Notes: generated by a model from the sequence alone, not told the origin. A stretch of DNA of 64,000 nt from Polyangia bacterium (GCA_030430565.1 JAUIKS010000016.1:219358-283357), one strand, 5' to 3'. Counted from the first letter of the stretch, positions 7,998 through 17,959 are shown. Numbers and translations: made by a program.

Positions 7998-9521
7998 ATG
8001 ACTGTGTACCTCGCCCCCAACACCACCGGCGCCTCGGTGCAATTTCGCTCCCGCTACGAGAACTTCATCGGCGGCGAGTGGACCGCCCCCGCGAAGGGCC
8101 AGTACTTCGAGGCCATCACCCCCGTGACCGGTCGAGCGTTCTGCGAGGTCGCGCGCTCGACCGCCGTAGACATCGAGGTCGCGCTCAACGCCGCCCACGG
8201 CGCTCGGGTCGCGTGGGGCAAGACCTCGGTCACGGAGCGCGCGGCCGTGCTCAACCGGATCGCGGATCGCATCGAGCAGCACCTCGAGACGCTGGCGATC
8301 GCCGAGACCTGGGATAACGGCAAGGCGGTCCGCGAGACGCTCGCGGCCGACCTCCCGCTGACCGTCGATCACTTTCGCTACTTCGCCGGGTGCATCCGCG
8401 CCCAGGAGAGCGGCCTCGGCGAGCTCGACGCGAACACGGTCGCCTATCACTTCCGCGAGCCGCTCGGCGTCGTCGCGCAGATCATCCCGTGGAACTTCCC
8501 CCTGCTGATGGCGGCGTGGAAGCTCGCGCCGGCGCTCGCGGCCGGCAACTGCGTCGTGCTCAAGCCCGCCGAGCAGACGCCCGCGAGCATCATGATGCTG
8601 ATGGAGCTCATCGGCGACCTGCTGCCGCCGGGCGTGCTCAACGTCGTCAACGGCTTCGGCCTCGAGGCGGGCAAGCCGCTCGCCCAGAACTCGCGCGTCG
8701 CCAAGGTCGCGTTCACGGGCGAGACCACCACGGGGCGCCTCATCATGCAGTACGCGAGTCAGAACCTCGTGCCCGTGACGCTGGAGCTCGGCGGGAAGTC
8801 GCCGAACGTGTTCTTCAAGGACGTCTGGGCGCGCGACGACGCGTTCCGCAGCAAGGCGCTCGAGGGCTTCACGCTGTTCGCGCTCAACCAGGGCGAGGTC
8901 TGCACCTGCCCGAGCCGCGCGCTCGTGGAGGACGACATCTACGACGAATTCATGGAGGCGGCCGTCGCCCGCACGGAGGCGATCAAGCTGGGGAACCCGC
9001 TCGACACCGAGACCATGATGGGCGCCCAGGCCAGCAACGATCAGCTCGAGAAGATCCTGAGCTACATCAGCATCGGCGAGGCCGAGGGCGCGAAGGTCCT
9101 GACCGGCGGCGGCCGTGCGGAGCTCTCGGGGTCGCTCGCGGGCGGCTACTACGTCCGGCCCACGATCTTCGAGGGGCACAACAAGATGCGCGTGTTCCAG
9201 GAGGAGATCTTCGGTCCGGTCGTGAGCTGCACGCGCTTCGCGGGGCTCGAGCAGGCGATCGCGCTCAGCAACGACACGCTCTACGGCCTCGGCGCCGGGG
9301 TCTGGTCGCGCGACGTCAACACCGCCTACCGGGCCGCGCGCGCGATCGAGGCGGGTCGCGTGTGGACGAACTGCTACCACGCCTACCCGGCGCACGCGTC
9401 GTTCGGCGGCTACAAGCAGTCCGGCATCGGGCGCGAGACCCACAAGATGATGCTGGCGCACTACCAGCAGACCAAGAACGTGCTCGTCAGCTACGACGAG
9501 CGCGAGCTCGGCTTCTTCTAA
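7998..9521 (+). CDS. NAD(P)-dependent aldehyde dehydrogenase (AldB/AcoD/ExaC type)
   Basis: Start at the ATG at 7998, with AGGAGA 5 nt upstream (7987-7992). The 507-residue product has the full ALDH fold: IIPWNFPLLMAAWKLAPALA (cofactor site), LELGGKSPN with catalytic Glu263, and EVCTCPSR with the nucleophile Cys302. The C-terminal ASFGGYKQSGIGRE block is also present. Length and the YENFIGGEW N-terminus fit the acetaldehyde dehydrogenase group that oxidises acetaldehyde or other short aldehydes to the acid. It is preceded by a sigma-54 promoter and followed after 2 nt by a DUF779 gene, the usual partner of this group. Confidence 0.95.
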   Translation: MTVYLAPNTTGASVQFRSRYENFIGGEWTAPAKGQYFEAITPVTGRAFCEVARSTAVDIEVALNAAHGARVAWGKTSVTERAAVLNRIADRIEQHLETLAIAETWDNGKAVRETLAADLPLTVDHFRYFAGCIRAQESGLGELDANTVAYHFREPLGVVAQIIPWNFPLLMAAWKLAPALAAGNCVVLKPAEQTPASIMMLMELIGDLLPPGVLNVVNGFGLEAGKPLAQNSRVAKVAFTGETTTGRLIMQYASQNLVPVTLELGGKSPNVFFKDVWARDDAFRSKALEGFTLFALNQGEVCTCPSRALVEDDIYDEFMEAAVARTEAIKLGNPLDTETMMGAQASNDQLEKILSYISIGEAEGAKVLTGGGRAELSGSLAGGYYVRPTIFEGHNKMRVFQEEIFGPVVSCTRFAGLEQAIALSNDTLYGLGAGVWSRDVNTAYRAARAIEAGRVWTNCYHAYPAHASFGGYKQSGIGRETHKMMLAHYQQTKNVLVSYDERELGFF

Positions 9522-9523
9522 TT

Positions 9524-9898
9524 ATGGCCGCTGAGTCAGGTAGTGAGCGCGCCGCGCCTACGGTCACCGCCACGCCCGCGGCGGTGGCGCTGATCCGCGC
9601 GCTCCGAGCGGAGCACGGGCCCGTCATGTTTCATCAGTCAGGTGGGTGCTGCGACGGCAGCGCGCCGATGTGCTTCCCCGCGGGCGAGCTCTTGACGGGC
9701 CCCGCCGACGTGCTGCTGGGCGAGCTCGACGGGGCGCCGTTTTACATCGGCCGCGCGCAGTGGGAGCGCTGGCGACACACGCGGCTCATCATCGACGTCG
9801 TGCGGGGGCGCGGCAGCGGCTTCTCGCTGGAGGCGCCGCGCGGGCTTCGCTTCCTCGTGCGCAGCGAGCTGTGCGCGGTGACGGGTCCGGACGCGTGA
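9524..9898 (+). CDS. DUF779 family protein
   Basis: 124 residues, starting 2 nt after the aldehyde dehydrogenase stop, so translation is probably coupled. VMFHQSGGCCDGSAPMC carries the Cys/His-rich core typical of DUF779 proteins; FYIGRAQWERWRHTRLIIDV and GSGFSLEAPRGLRFL follow. DUF779 genes are repeatedly found next to acetaldehyde dehydrogenase or alcohol dehydrogenase genes; their biochemical role is not established. It shares the sigma-54 promoter. Confidence 0.92.
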   Translation: MAAESGSERAAPTVTATPAAVALIRALRAEHGPVMFHQSGGCCDGSAPMCFPAGELLTGPADVLLGELDGAPFYIGRAQWERWRHTRLIIDVVRGRGSGFSLEAPRGLRFLVRSELCAVTGPDA

Positions 9899-10097
9899 GC
9901 GGCTACGCGACGAGCTCGACCCACTCGATGAAGCTCTCGGCCTGCTCGTAGAAGACCTCGCTCGGTGTAGAGCCGCTCGCCGCCGTCGCTGCGCCGCGGG
10001 CGTTACACGCCGCTGCGGAGAAATTTCGGCGACGCTCGAACGCGCGCCGCGTCCGCGCGGACGAGGGGCGCGCGTCGATCGTACAATCGGCGTCGCT

Positions 10098-10625
10098 ATG
10101 GCTCGAACGCTGCACAAGACCCGGTCGTTGGCGCTGCCCTTTCTCGTTACGATCGCGGCGGGGGGCGGGTGCACCAGCTCGACCGAGCCTCGTCCCCTCG
10201 GGAACCCGCCGATGCCGGAGAACAACAGCGGGAGCCAACCGGAGCGCGCGGACGCGAAGCAGGATACGAAGGGCGCGGCGACGGCGAGCGCGGACGGGGG
10301 CGCGGCGGACGGGGACGCGGGGTTGTTCCAGTACGCCCAGGCTGAGCCGGGTCAGCTGCGCAAGCTCGGCCCAGCGCTGTGCTCGTTCGCCTTAGAGGAC
10401 GACTGCGACCCGGACGAGCGCTGCAACCCGCCGCCGCCGTGGAAGCTGAAGTGCGAGGGCGTCACGCTGGAGGAGGGCGGACCCGCCGCCTCGGGTCGGT
10501 TGGTGCGCTACCGCGACGGGGGAGCCTGCGCGTTCGAGTACGCCGCGCCGAAGTGCCCGCCGGGCGTGATGTGCAACCCGCCGGCCCCGGTCGCGCTGCC
10601 GTGTCCGGACGGCTTCACGGAGTAG
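10098..10625 (+). CDS. Small lipoprotein with two CNPP-type Cys motifs
   Basis: 175 residues. Signal peptide with Arg/Lys n-region (MARTLHKTR), hydrophobic core and lipobox IAAGGGC near residue 25. A low-complexity acidic linker follows, then a folded C-terminal part with two similar motifs, RCNPPPPWKLKCEG and MCNPPAPVALPCPDG. This suggests a duplicated small module held by disulfides. The function is unknown. An AT-rich stretch precedes the gene. Confidence 0.75.
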   Translation: MARTLHKTRSLALPFLVTIAAGGGCTSSTEPRPLGNPPMPENNSGSQPERADAKQDTKGAATASADGGAADGDAGLFQYAQAEPGQLRKLGPALCSFALEDDCDPDERCNPPPPWKLKCEGVTLEEGGPAASGRLVRYRDGGACAFEYAAPKCPPGVMCNPPAPVALPCPDGFTE

Positions 10626-10684
10626 CCCGTTCGTCCGAAACCACGCGCTCGCGCAGCGACGAAGCTCATGGGGGCGCGCGAGCA

Positions 10685-10702
10685 TTAAGCAGCGGCCCGG
10701 CG
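10685..10702 (+). repeat. Second copy of the 18-bp dispersed repeat
   Basis: TTAAGCAGCGGCCCGGCG, identical to 2174-2191. Flanking bases differ apart from one or two positions. Both copies are intergenic. Nature unknown. Confidence 0.4.
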
Positions 10703-10855
10703 CTCGAGCGTGGTGTAGGCGTGAGTGTTGAATCTGTGTAGCGACGCTTTGCGACAATGTGGACCGCGGGCGGTCGCGTACAACACGCCGGGGAACCCGG
10801 CGACGTGGCCCCAGACTTGCTTTGATATCCCAGCGCGTGGGGAAGGACGCGACCG

Positions 10856-11443
10856 ATGGGCCTCGAGAAGCTCGACAGATCGACCCTGATTCACCTCTAC
10901 CGCGGCGAGCTCCAGCGGATGACGACCTACCGCATTCGCCTCGACACGACGTCGAACTGGGCGCTGGGCGCGACGGTCGCGGTGACGACCTTCACGCTCG
11001 GCAAAGAGTCCGTGCCGCACGTCCTGATGGCGCTGCCCTTCGTCCTCACCACGGTCTTCGCGCTGCTGGAGGCGCGTCGCATGCAGGACCTCGAGCTCAT
11101 CCGCTACCGCGTCCGGCTGCTCGAGCAGGGATTCCTCGCTACCGCGCTGGGGCACGCCGAGCCGGCGCGCTGGGCCGAGCAGCTCAGCGACAGCCTGATG
11201 AATCCGCGCTCGCCGCTGGGGCTGTTCGACGCGCTCGCGGTCCGGATCCAGCGCAACTACATCTGGCTGTTCGCGACCCTGTACGCGGCGTGGTGGCTCA
11301 AGCTCTCGCTCAGCGGCGCGCCGGTGCTGGTCGCGGCGGGCGTCGGGCCGGCGCCGGGGTGGCTCGTCGCCGCGTCGGCGAGCCTGCTGCTGCTGCTGGT
11401 CACGTTGATGGCCGCGCGCGCGCGCCCGCTCTTGCCGGGGTGA
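10856..11443 (+). CDS. DUF2270 family membrane protein
   Basis: 195 residues. The N-terminal block STLIHLYRGELQRMTTYR, then LDTTSNWALGA and LLEARRMQ, is characteristic of DUF2270 predicted integral membrane proteins. Four hydrophobic helices are visible: two near 49-72 and two near the C-terminus (YIWLFATLYAAWWLKL and SASLLLLLVTLMAA). Function unknown. It is followed 19 nt later by the carotenoid oxygenase gene, so the two may share a transcript. Confidence 0.85.
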   Translation: MGLEKLDRSTLIHLYRGELQRMTTYRIRLDTTSNWALGATVAVTTFTLGKESVPHVLMALPFVLTTVFALLEARRMQDLELIRYRVRLLEQGFLATALGHAEPARWAEQLSDSLMNPRSPLGLFDALAVRIQRNYIWLFATLYAAWWLKLSLSGAPVLVAAGVGPAPGWLVAASASLLLLLVTLMAARARPLLPG

Positions 11444-11462
11444 CTGCTACCATCGTCGCCGT

Positions 11463-12881
11463 ATGGTCGCCGCGCAGCAGTCCGCCCCCAGCCCGAATCG
11501 CGCGCGTCCGCCCGACGGCCGCCGTCGCTACGAGAGCCTGACGCGAGAGCATGGCTTTGAGGCCATGCGAGTCGAGGGCGCGCTGCCGCCGGAGCTGCGC
11601 GGGACGCTGTACCGCAACGGGCCGTCGTTGACCTCGCTGTTCGGGGTCGACTACACGCACCCCTTCGAGGCCGACGGCGCGATCTCGGCGGTGCGGATCG
11701 CGGGCGGGCGGGCCGAGGGCGCGCTGCGCCTGATCGAGAGCGAGGGCCTGCGAGAGGAGCGAGCGGCCGGGCGCATGCTCTACGGGCTGCGGCTGCCGTG
11801 GCGCCACCGGATCCTCAACGCGCTCCGCGGGCGGCGCAAGAACGCCGCGAACACGAGCGTCCTGCGCTGGCAGGAGCGCCTGTTCGCGCTGTTCGAGGTC
11901 GACCTGGCGACCGAGTTCGACCCCGAGACGCTCACGACGATCGGCGCGACCGACTTCGGCGGAGTGGTCCCTTCGGCCATGTCGGCACACCCGCACGCGG
12001 TCGCCTCGCTCAACACCCAGTTTCACTTCGGGGCCCGGTACTCGCGCGAGAGCTTCATCGACCTGTTCGAGCTGCCGACGCGGGGGCCCGCCAGACGCCT
12101 GGCGAGCGTGCCGCTGAAGGCGCCGGTGATGCTTCACGACTTCATCGCGACCGAGCGCCATCTGGTGTTCTTCGTCTCACCCGCGCGCGTGCGCGTGCTC
12201 CGGGCGCTGCTCCAGCTGGGTCACCTCGAGCAGCTGTTCGCGTGGCGGCCGGAGCTGGGCACGGAGATCGTCGTGGTCCCCCTCAACGACCTGGACCGCC
12301 CGCGGCGCTTCACCGTCGACCCCTTCTTTCAGTTCCACTTCGCCAACGCGTTCGAGCGCGGCGACGGGACGATCGCGGTCGACTACGTGCGCTACCCCGA
12401 TCTCGGGATCCTGCGCGCGCTCGGCCAGCAGGCGGAGGTCACGGTGCAGTCGCGGCTGCACCGCGCGATCGTCGATCCCGCGCGCGAGTCCTTCGAGACG
12501 CGCGCGCTGCTGGGCGAGAGCTGCGAGTTCCCGCAGGTCGACCCGCGGCGCGCGGGCGCGCGCTGGCGCTACACGTGGATGCAGGCGCCGGGGCCCCCCC
12601 AGGCGATCCTCCGGCTCGATCACGAAGATGGCACCGAGGACAGATGGTCGCTGCCCGCGACGCGCTGGGCCTCGGAGCCGGTGGTGGTGCCCCGGCCGGG
12701 CTCGACGCGCGAGGGCGACGCCCACGTGCTCACGCTGATCTACGACGCCGAGACCCACCAAAGCGGCGTCAGCGTGCTCGACGCGATGAACCTCGCCGCG
12801 GGGCCGGTCGCCACGGCGTGGTTCGACCACCACATCCCCACGACCTACCACGGCGTCTGGGTGCCGCGCGACGCGGGGTAG
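11463..12881 (+). CDS. Carotenoid oxygenase (RPE65/CCD) family protein
   Basis: 472 residues, normal length for the family, whose members cleave carotenoids, apocarotenoids or stilbenoids with a non-haem Fe(II). LPPELRGTLYRNGPS (41-55) is the family's N-terminal signature. Four iron-ligand His are visible in order: AHPH (176), MLHDF (225), FQFHFANAFE (292) and TTYHGVWV (463). The catalytic seven-bladed propeller is therefore complete. No signal peptide. A radical SAM gene starts 24 nt after the stop. No carotenoid synthesis genes lie nearby, so the substrate cannot be inferred. Confidence 0.93.
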   Translation: MVAAQQSAPSPNRARPPDGRRRYESLTREHGFEAMRVEGALPPELRGTLYRNGPSLTSLFGVDYTHPFEADGAISAVRIAGGRAEGALRLIESEGLREERAAGRMLYGLRLPWRHRILNALRGRRKNAANTSVLRWQERLFALFEVDLATEFDPETLTTIGATDFGGVVPSAMSAHPHAVASLNTQFHFGARYSRESFIDLFELPTRGPARRLASVPLKAPVMLHDFIATERHLVFFVSPARVRVLRALLQLGHLEQLFAWRPELGTEIVVVPLNDLDRPRRFTVDPFFQFHFANAFERGDGTIAVDYVRYPDLGILRALGQQAEVTVQSRLHRAIVDPARESFETRALLGESCEFPQVDPRRAGARWRYTWMQAPGPPQAILRLDHEDGTEDRWSLPATRWASEPVVVPRPGSTREGDAHVLTLIYDAETHQSGVSVLDAMNLAAGPVATAWFDHHIPTTYHGVWVPRDAG

Positions 12882-12905
12882 CGCGCGGGGTAGAGTGGGC
12901 TCGAT

Positions 12906-14231
12906 ATGGGTCTCGAAGACGTCCGGCGCCGGCTCCCTATCGTCGACTCGCTCCCCGAGCCGGGCACCCGCACCGTCCCTGCCTCGGCGCTGACGAGCGC
13001 GCCCACGCCGAGCTGGGCGATCTGGGAACTGACGCTCGCCTGCGATCAGAAGTGCCGGCACTGCGGGCCGCGAGCCGGGCGCGCCCGACCGCGCGAGCTG
13101 ACGACCGAGGAGTGCTTCCAGATCATCCGCGAGCTCAAGGCGCTCGGGGTCGGCGAGGTCGTGCTGATCGGCGGCGAGTCGTACCTGCGCAACGACTTCA
13201 TCCTGATCATCCGCGCGATCCGAGAGGCCGGCATGGCCTGCGTGCTGACGACGGGGGGCTACAACCTCTCGCGCGCGCGCGTCGAGGCGATGGCGGAGGC
13301 GGGGGTCATGTCGGTGACCCTGTCGATCGACGGCCTCGAGCGGACCCACGACGAGCTGCGCGGGATGCCGAACAGCTGGCGGCGGGCGTTTCAGGCGCTC
13401 GAAGAGCTGCGCGCGGTCGGCCTGCCGGTGGCCTGCAACACGCAGATCAACAGCCGGACCCTGGGCGAGCTCGAGCCGCTGCTCGAGCGGCTCGCGCCGG
13501 CGGGGATCCACTCGTGGCAGCTGCAGCTCACGGTCGCGCACGGCAACGCGACGGACCACCCGGACCTGGTGCTTCAGCCATATCGAATGATCGAGCTGTT
13601 CGACTCGCTCGACCGGATCATGACGCGCTGTAAGCAGCTGGGCGTCCGGATCTTCCCGGCCAACAGCCTCGGCTACTTCGGGCCGCTCGAGGGCCGGCTG
13701 CGTGAGCACGTGGGGGGGTTTTGGCGCGGCTGCGTCGCCGGCGTGACGACCATCGGGATCGAGAGCCACGGCGCGATCAAGAGCTGCCCGAGCCTCGGCG
13801 GGCCCGCGAACGTCGGCGGCAGCTGGCGCGAGCACGGGCTCGCCAAGCTGTGGACCGAGAGCTACGGGATGACCTACGTCCGTCGGCGCACGCTCGACGA
13901 CCTGTGGGGCTACTGCCGCGGCTGCTACTACGCCAAGACCTGCATGGCGGGCTGCACCGCGGCCACCGAGTCGCTGCTCGGACGCCCTGGGAACAACCCG
14001 TTCTGCCACCACCGCGCGCTCGAGCTGGCGCGCGAGGGCCTGCGCGAGCGGATCGAGCACGTCGCGGGCCCCGACGCGGGCGCGAGCCGGGGCTTCGACA
14101 TGGGGCGCTACCGCCTGATCCGCGAGCACATCGATCCGGCCGCGCGCGCCGAGCACGGGCCGGTGCAGATCGACGAGGCGCGGACGTCTCGCGTCGAGGA
14201 GCCCTTTGGGGCAGGTCGCCCGCGCGCGTGA
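12906..14231 (+). CDS. Radical SAM/SPASM domain protein
   Basis: 441 residues. The CxxxCxxC cluster motif is CDQKCRHC (Cys46, 50, 53), followed by VLIGGESYLR (the GGE motif) and LSIDGLERTHDELRG. The C-terminal SPASM-like region has many cysteines (KSCPS, YCRGCYYAKTCMAGC, FCHH) for auxiliary Fe-S clusters. This architecture is typical of peptide-modifying maturases (PqqE/AnSME type). No classic precursor gene is adjacent. The nearest candidate is the convergent gene at 14261-14764, which has a Tyr/Trp-containing tail. Substrate unknown. Confidence 0.9.
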   Translation: MGLEDVRRRLPIVDSLPEPGTRTVPASALTSAPTPSWAIWELTLACDQKCRHCGPRAGRARPRELTTEECFQIIRELKALGVGEVVLIGGESYLRNDFILIIRAIREAGMACVLTTGGYNLSRARVEAMAEAGVMSVTLSIDGLERTHDELRGMPNSWRRAFQALEELRAVGLPVACNTQINSRTLGELEPLLERLAPAGIHSWQLQLTVAHGNATDHPDLVLQPYRMIELFDSLDRIMTRCKQLGVRIFPANSLGYFGPLEGRLREHVGGFWRGCVAGVTTIGIESHGAIKSCPSLGGPANVGGSWREHGLAKLWTESYGMTYVRRRTLDDLWGYCRGCYYAKTCMAGCTAATESLLGRPGNNPFCHHRALELAREGLRERIEHVAGPDAGASRGFDMGRYRLIREHIDPAARAEHGPVQIDEARTSRVEEPFGAGRPRA

Positions 14232-14260
14232 ACGCGCGCGGTTGTGCTCACCCGCGCAGG

Positions 14261-14764
14261 CTAGTGCTCGCCCTTGGCGAAGGGCGCGTCCGTGGGCTTC
14301 GGCGTCGGGGTGGGCGCGGGCGCCGGCGCGGGCTCGCTCGCGCCTTCCTCGTCCTCGGGCGAGGGGACCCAGTCGTTCCCGGAGCCGGAGTAGTCGCTGG
14401 AGTAGCTGGGGCCGCCGTAGGCCGAGACCGCGGTCGAGGTCGGATCAGGGTTCGTGCTGGTCGAGGACGAGTCCGAGGTCCCGGTGGTCGTCCCCGTCGA
14501 CGAGGTGCCCGTGGAGGTGCCCGCGGTCGTCGACGAGCTCGCGGACTCACCCGCGGTCGTCGAGGTCTCGGACTCCGAGGAGGCCGTGGTCGCGGTCGTG
14601 TCGTCGACCGAGTCGCCGCAGCTGACCGCGCCGAGGCTGAGCGCGGTGCCGAGGCAGAGCGCGAGCGTCGCGGACGCGCTGGTCGAGCGCTGCGCGGCGC
14701 CGCAGAACGGGCACTGGGACTCGCTAGTGGCGATGTGACGGTCGCAACGGTGACACTGATGCAC
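14261..14764 (-). CDS. Zinc-ribbon membrane/lipoprotein with Tyr-rich segment
   Basis: 167 residues from a GTG at 14764. The N-terminus is a compact zinc ribbon (CHRCDRHIATSESQCPFCG) on the cytoplasmic side. A hydrophobic segment follows (ATLALCLGTALSLGAVSC) whose last Cys could also be a lipobox. Next come a long Ser/Thr linker, the segment AYGGPSYSSDYSGSGNDW, and an acidic Pro/Ala/Thr tail. It is convergent with the radical SAM/SPASM gene (29 nt between stops). I do not recognise a named family. Confidence 0.7.
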   Translation of the reverse strand: MHQCHRCDRHIATSESQCPFCGAAQRSTSASATLALCLGTALSLGAVSCGDSVDDTTATTASSESETSTTAGESASSSTTAGTSTGTSSTGTTTGTSDSSSTSTNPDPTSTAVSAYGGPSYSSDYSGSGNDWVPSPEDEEGASEPAPAPAPTPTPKPTDAPFAKGEH

Positions 14765-14799
14765 GGCCGGACTTTATCACAGCGCGGCTCGTCGCGGCG

Positions 14800-17775
14800 C
14801 TACGGCGCCTCGACAAACGACGCGGTCCAGCGCGGCAGCGGCGGGGCGTCGCCGCGCTCGAGCTGCTCGTGCCACTCGGCGTCGGTCATGCGCTCGTCCA
14901 TCGGGTGCGTGAACTCGTAGAAGGAGAACAGCCCGCCCTGGGTCAGCTCCTCGCCGACCGGCCGCGGGACCGCGACCCACAGGTCGAGCAGCCGACCGAC
15001 GCCGACCTCGAGGACCTGGCGGCGCGTGATGTTGGTGTGGATGTCGGTCACGAGCGCGACGCCGCGCTCGGTGCGGGTCTCGGGGCTCGCGGCGACGCTG
15101 TACTTGGTCTTCTCCATGGTCAAGAGCAGCGCCTCGAGGCGCCCGCCGACCCCGTGGATCCAGGCGACGTCCGCGTCGTCGAGCGCCTCGCCCCGGACCT
15201 CTTTGCGCGCGATCTTGGCGAGGTCGCGCGCGAAGCTGCGGGCGTTGAGGACGCCGTCCCCGTCCCCGCCGCGGTCGCCGTAGTAGGGCACAGACGGCCC
15301 CTCGGGGTCGCCGTGGACGTCGCGGTAGACCCGGTCGGCGAGCCCCGCGAGCGCGTCGAAGAATTCGGGCGTCGGGTCGACGTAGCCGCGCGGCGTCGGC
15401 AGGATCGGCTGCTCGATCAGCACGTAGACCGGCGAGTCGCTGTCGCACTCCACGCCCATGTCCTGCATGTTGTAGAGCACCGCGCTGTGCTTGAGCTCGG
15501 CGTAGCCCGCGAGCGCGGAGGACAGCAGGCGATCGCGCCACGCGGGCGTCTTGGCGAAGCGCAGCAGCGAGTCGTCGGGCAGCCCGTGGCCGCGGGTCAG
15601 GGCCACGAGCGCGGCGAGCCACGCGTGGTAGAGGTCGGTGGTGGCGAGGCCGCGCGCGTGCTCGCCGACGAGCTCGTCGAGCGCTTGGTTGTAGGCGGCG
15701 GCGAAGACCTCGTCCTTGACGGCCGCGCGCGCGTGCGCGCCGGCCCGCTCGCTCCCGAGCGTCGCCATCACGTCGAGCGAGGAGGGCACGCCGCGGCCCT
15801 CGACGTCCGGGTGCACGAGGCTGCGGAAGAAGGTCGTGTCGAGGCCGACGCGCTTGGGGAACAGCGTGATCTTGAGGCGCGCGCCGCCGGCCCCCGACTC
15901 GGCGGCCTCGAGGTCGCGCAGCGGCATGGGCCCGCGCAGCTCCTCGAGGCGCGCGGCGATCTTCTCGGCGTTGCGCGCGAAGTCGGCCCAGGCCGCGCGG
16001 TCCTCATCGCGCACGGTCTTGAGGTGCTCGAGGGTCGCGTCGACCGGCCGCCCCATGAACGCGCCGACCACGGTGTCGACCCGCGACCAGGCGTCGCGCG
16101 CCGTGCCGGCCCTGAGCGGCGTGCGCTCCATGATGTCCAAAAAGTCAGGTAGCGACGCGCTGAAGGGCAGCGGCGTGTTGGCGAACCAGCTCATCGCCAG
16201 GAAGTACGCCGCGAGCTCGCTGTCCGCGTAGGCGCCGCGCGGGCGGAACTGCGTCCAGTCGACGCGGTAGGGCTTGTCGCGCCCCGGCACTGGGAGCGTG
16301 CCGGCGCCCTCGTGCTTGAGCATCGCGGTGACGAGCTCCTTGACCCGCGGCCGGATCGCGCTGGGGACCTGCTCGAGGACCGCGGGCAGCTGCGCGGGCA
16401 GTCGCTCGAGCGGCGGCTTCATCAGCGCGCGGTAGTCGTCCCCGCCGCCGTCGCCGAACGCGGCCTCCATGTGGTCGTCGAACGTCGGCTGCTTGACCCG
16501 CTGCATCGCCGCGAGCGGGACCCAGGCGCTGGCGAACAGCACCGCGTAGTAGCGATCGTCGGCGGACTGGCTGCCCTCGAGGCGCGCGGCGTAGGCCTTC
16601 ATGAGCGCCTGGCTCATCTCGGCGAGGCGCTCGGCGGCGTCGCGCTCGGCTTTCTGCAGCACGCTCTGGAATTCGTCGCGAAAGGCCTGCAGCGCGGCGT
16701 CGGCGGTCACGAACATCGGCCGCCGCCGGTAGCGGAGCTTCTCGTAGAGCACGTAGAACTCCTTCTCCTTGCCCGCGCGCGCGACGAAGCGGTTGTTCTG
16801 CAGCAGCGCGGACTCGCGCGCGCGCCACAGCTCGGGGAAGTCGCGGAGGTTCTTCACCTCCTGCAGGTAGAGCGCCGTGTCGGCCAGCGCGATCGTCCGG
16901 CGCCCGTCGAGCTCGGCGTCGTAAGCGACCTGCCTCCCCGTCGGCGACCACACGATGTTGCGGGGCAGGGCGTGGCTCTCGGGCAGCGGGAGCGCGGCGA
17001 AGGGCGCGTCCACGCGATCGCGGCGACGGTGGACCGCGCCCGCGGCGGTCTCGGCGACGAGCTCGATCTGGTTGTTCGAGACCGCGACGTGCCGCAGCGA
17101 GGGATCGGGCGCCGCGCCGCGTCGCCCGTCGTGCCGCACGTAGCGGCGCGTGAGGCCCTTGAGGCAGGCGTCGCGCGACCAGCTCGAGGGGACATCTTCG
17201 CAGCGCCGCGCGTCGCCCGGGCCGTCGCCGTCGCCCTCCGTGACGCCGATCGCCGCGAGCGCGGCCGCGAAGGACTGATCCCAGCGCGCGTCGCCGTCGT
17301 AGATCGCCGCACCGCCTGTCTCTTCGCACATCCAAACGAGGCTCAGGCCGTCGCCGGACCACTGCGGCGCGCGGCAGCTCGCGCCGGCGGCCGAGAGACG
17401 CTGCGCGTGGTAGCCGTGCTCCGAGAGCGACTCGGGCGCGCGCCAGCCGGACTTCACGTCGTCTTCGCGGACCGGCTTGATCGACGCGAACCACACCTCC
17501 TCGCCGCCGCCGTCGGGCTGCGCGCGCGTGAACGCGACCTTCTCGTAGCCGTCGAGCTGCCTGCCCGAGGCCCCCGAGTCGGTGCAGCTGTCGGTCTGCA
17601 CGGCGTAGAATGCGTAGCGCAGCGGGCTGAAGACCGGGCCGGTCTCGTCGCCGGGGAAGCTCGTCACGCGCTCGGCCCCGCCGCCGCCGGTGCCGTCGGA
17701 GACGTAGATGTCGAAGCCGCGGGAGCCCTCGCGCTTGGAGGAGAACACGACGCGCGCGTCGTCGGGGCTGAAGTC
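14800..17775 (-). pseudogene. C-terminal part of a DUF3160 lipoprotein gene split by island 1
   Basis: About 990 codons of the gene lie here; an apparent ATG at 17778 is inside the junction. The protein begins with PD40/TolB-like propeller sequence (DFSPDDARVVFSSKREG). It then passes into a long helical region matching DUF3160 (e.g. LSSALAGYAELKHSAVLYNMQ, VADIHTN-like VTDIHTN, and an end in HPMDERMTDAEW). The missing N-terminus with its lipoprotein signal is at 28916-29287. There it breaks off at the same motif, DFSPNDAR. The two halves share a 24-bp repeat. Function of DUF3160 unknown; the fragment may still be translated but would lack export. Confidence 0.85.
17752..17775. repeat. Left boundary repeat of island 1 (attL-like)
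   Basis: 24 bp, starting GCGCGCGTCGTCGGGG. It matches 28916-28939 except C versus T at position 12. It encodes FSPDDAR of the host gene on the minus strand. Confidence 0.75.
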
Positions 17776-17959
17776 CACGCGAGAACCCCCGGAAACCCGC
17801 CAAATGCCTCACAGCACGCGCTCTCGTCACGCAGCGGCGGTTCTCTGGGGGTCGCCTTCGTCGTCGCAGCTCGCGTCAAACCGTAGAACTCGGCGTCGTC
17901 CCTGGAGCGCTGGTGGAACGTTCCACGGAGCCGGGCCCTTCCGCGCGTGTAACAGGGAC

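Noticed and set aside
12177..14156. 659-codon minus-strand frame across the carotenoid oxygenase and radical SAM genes
   Set aside because: Shadow of high third-position GC; both plus-strand genes have complete catalytic motifs.
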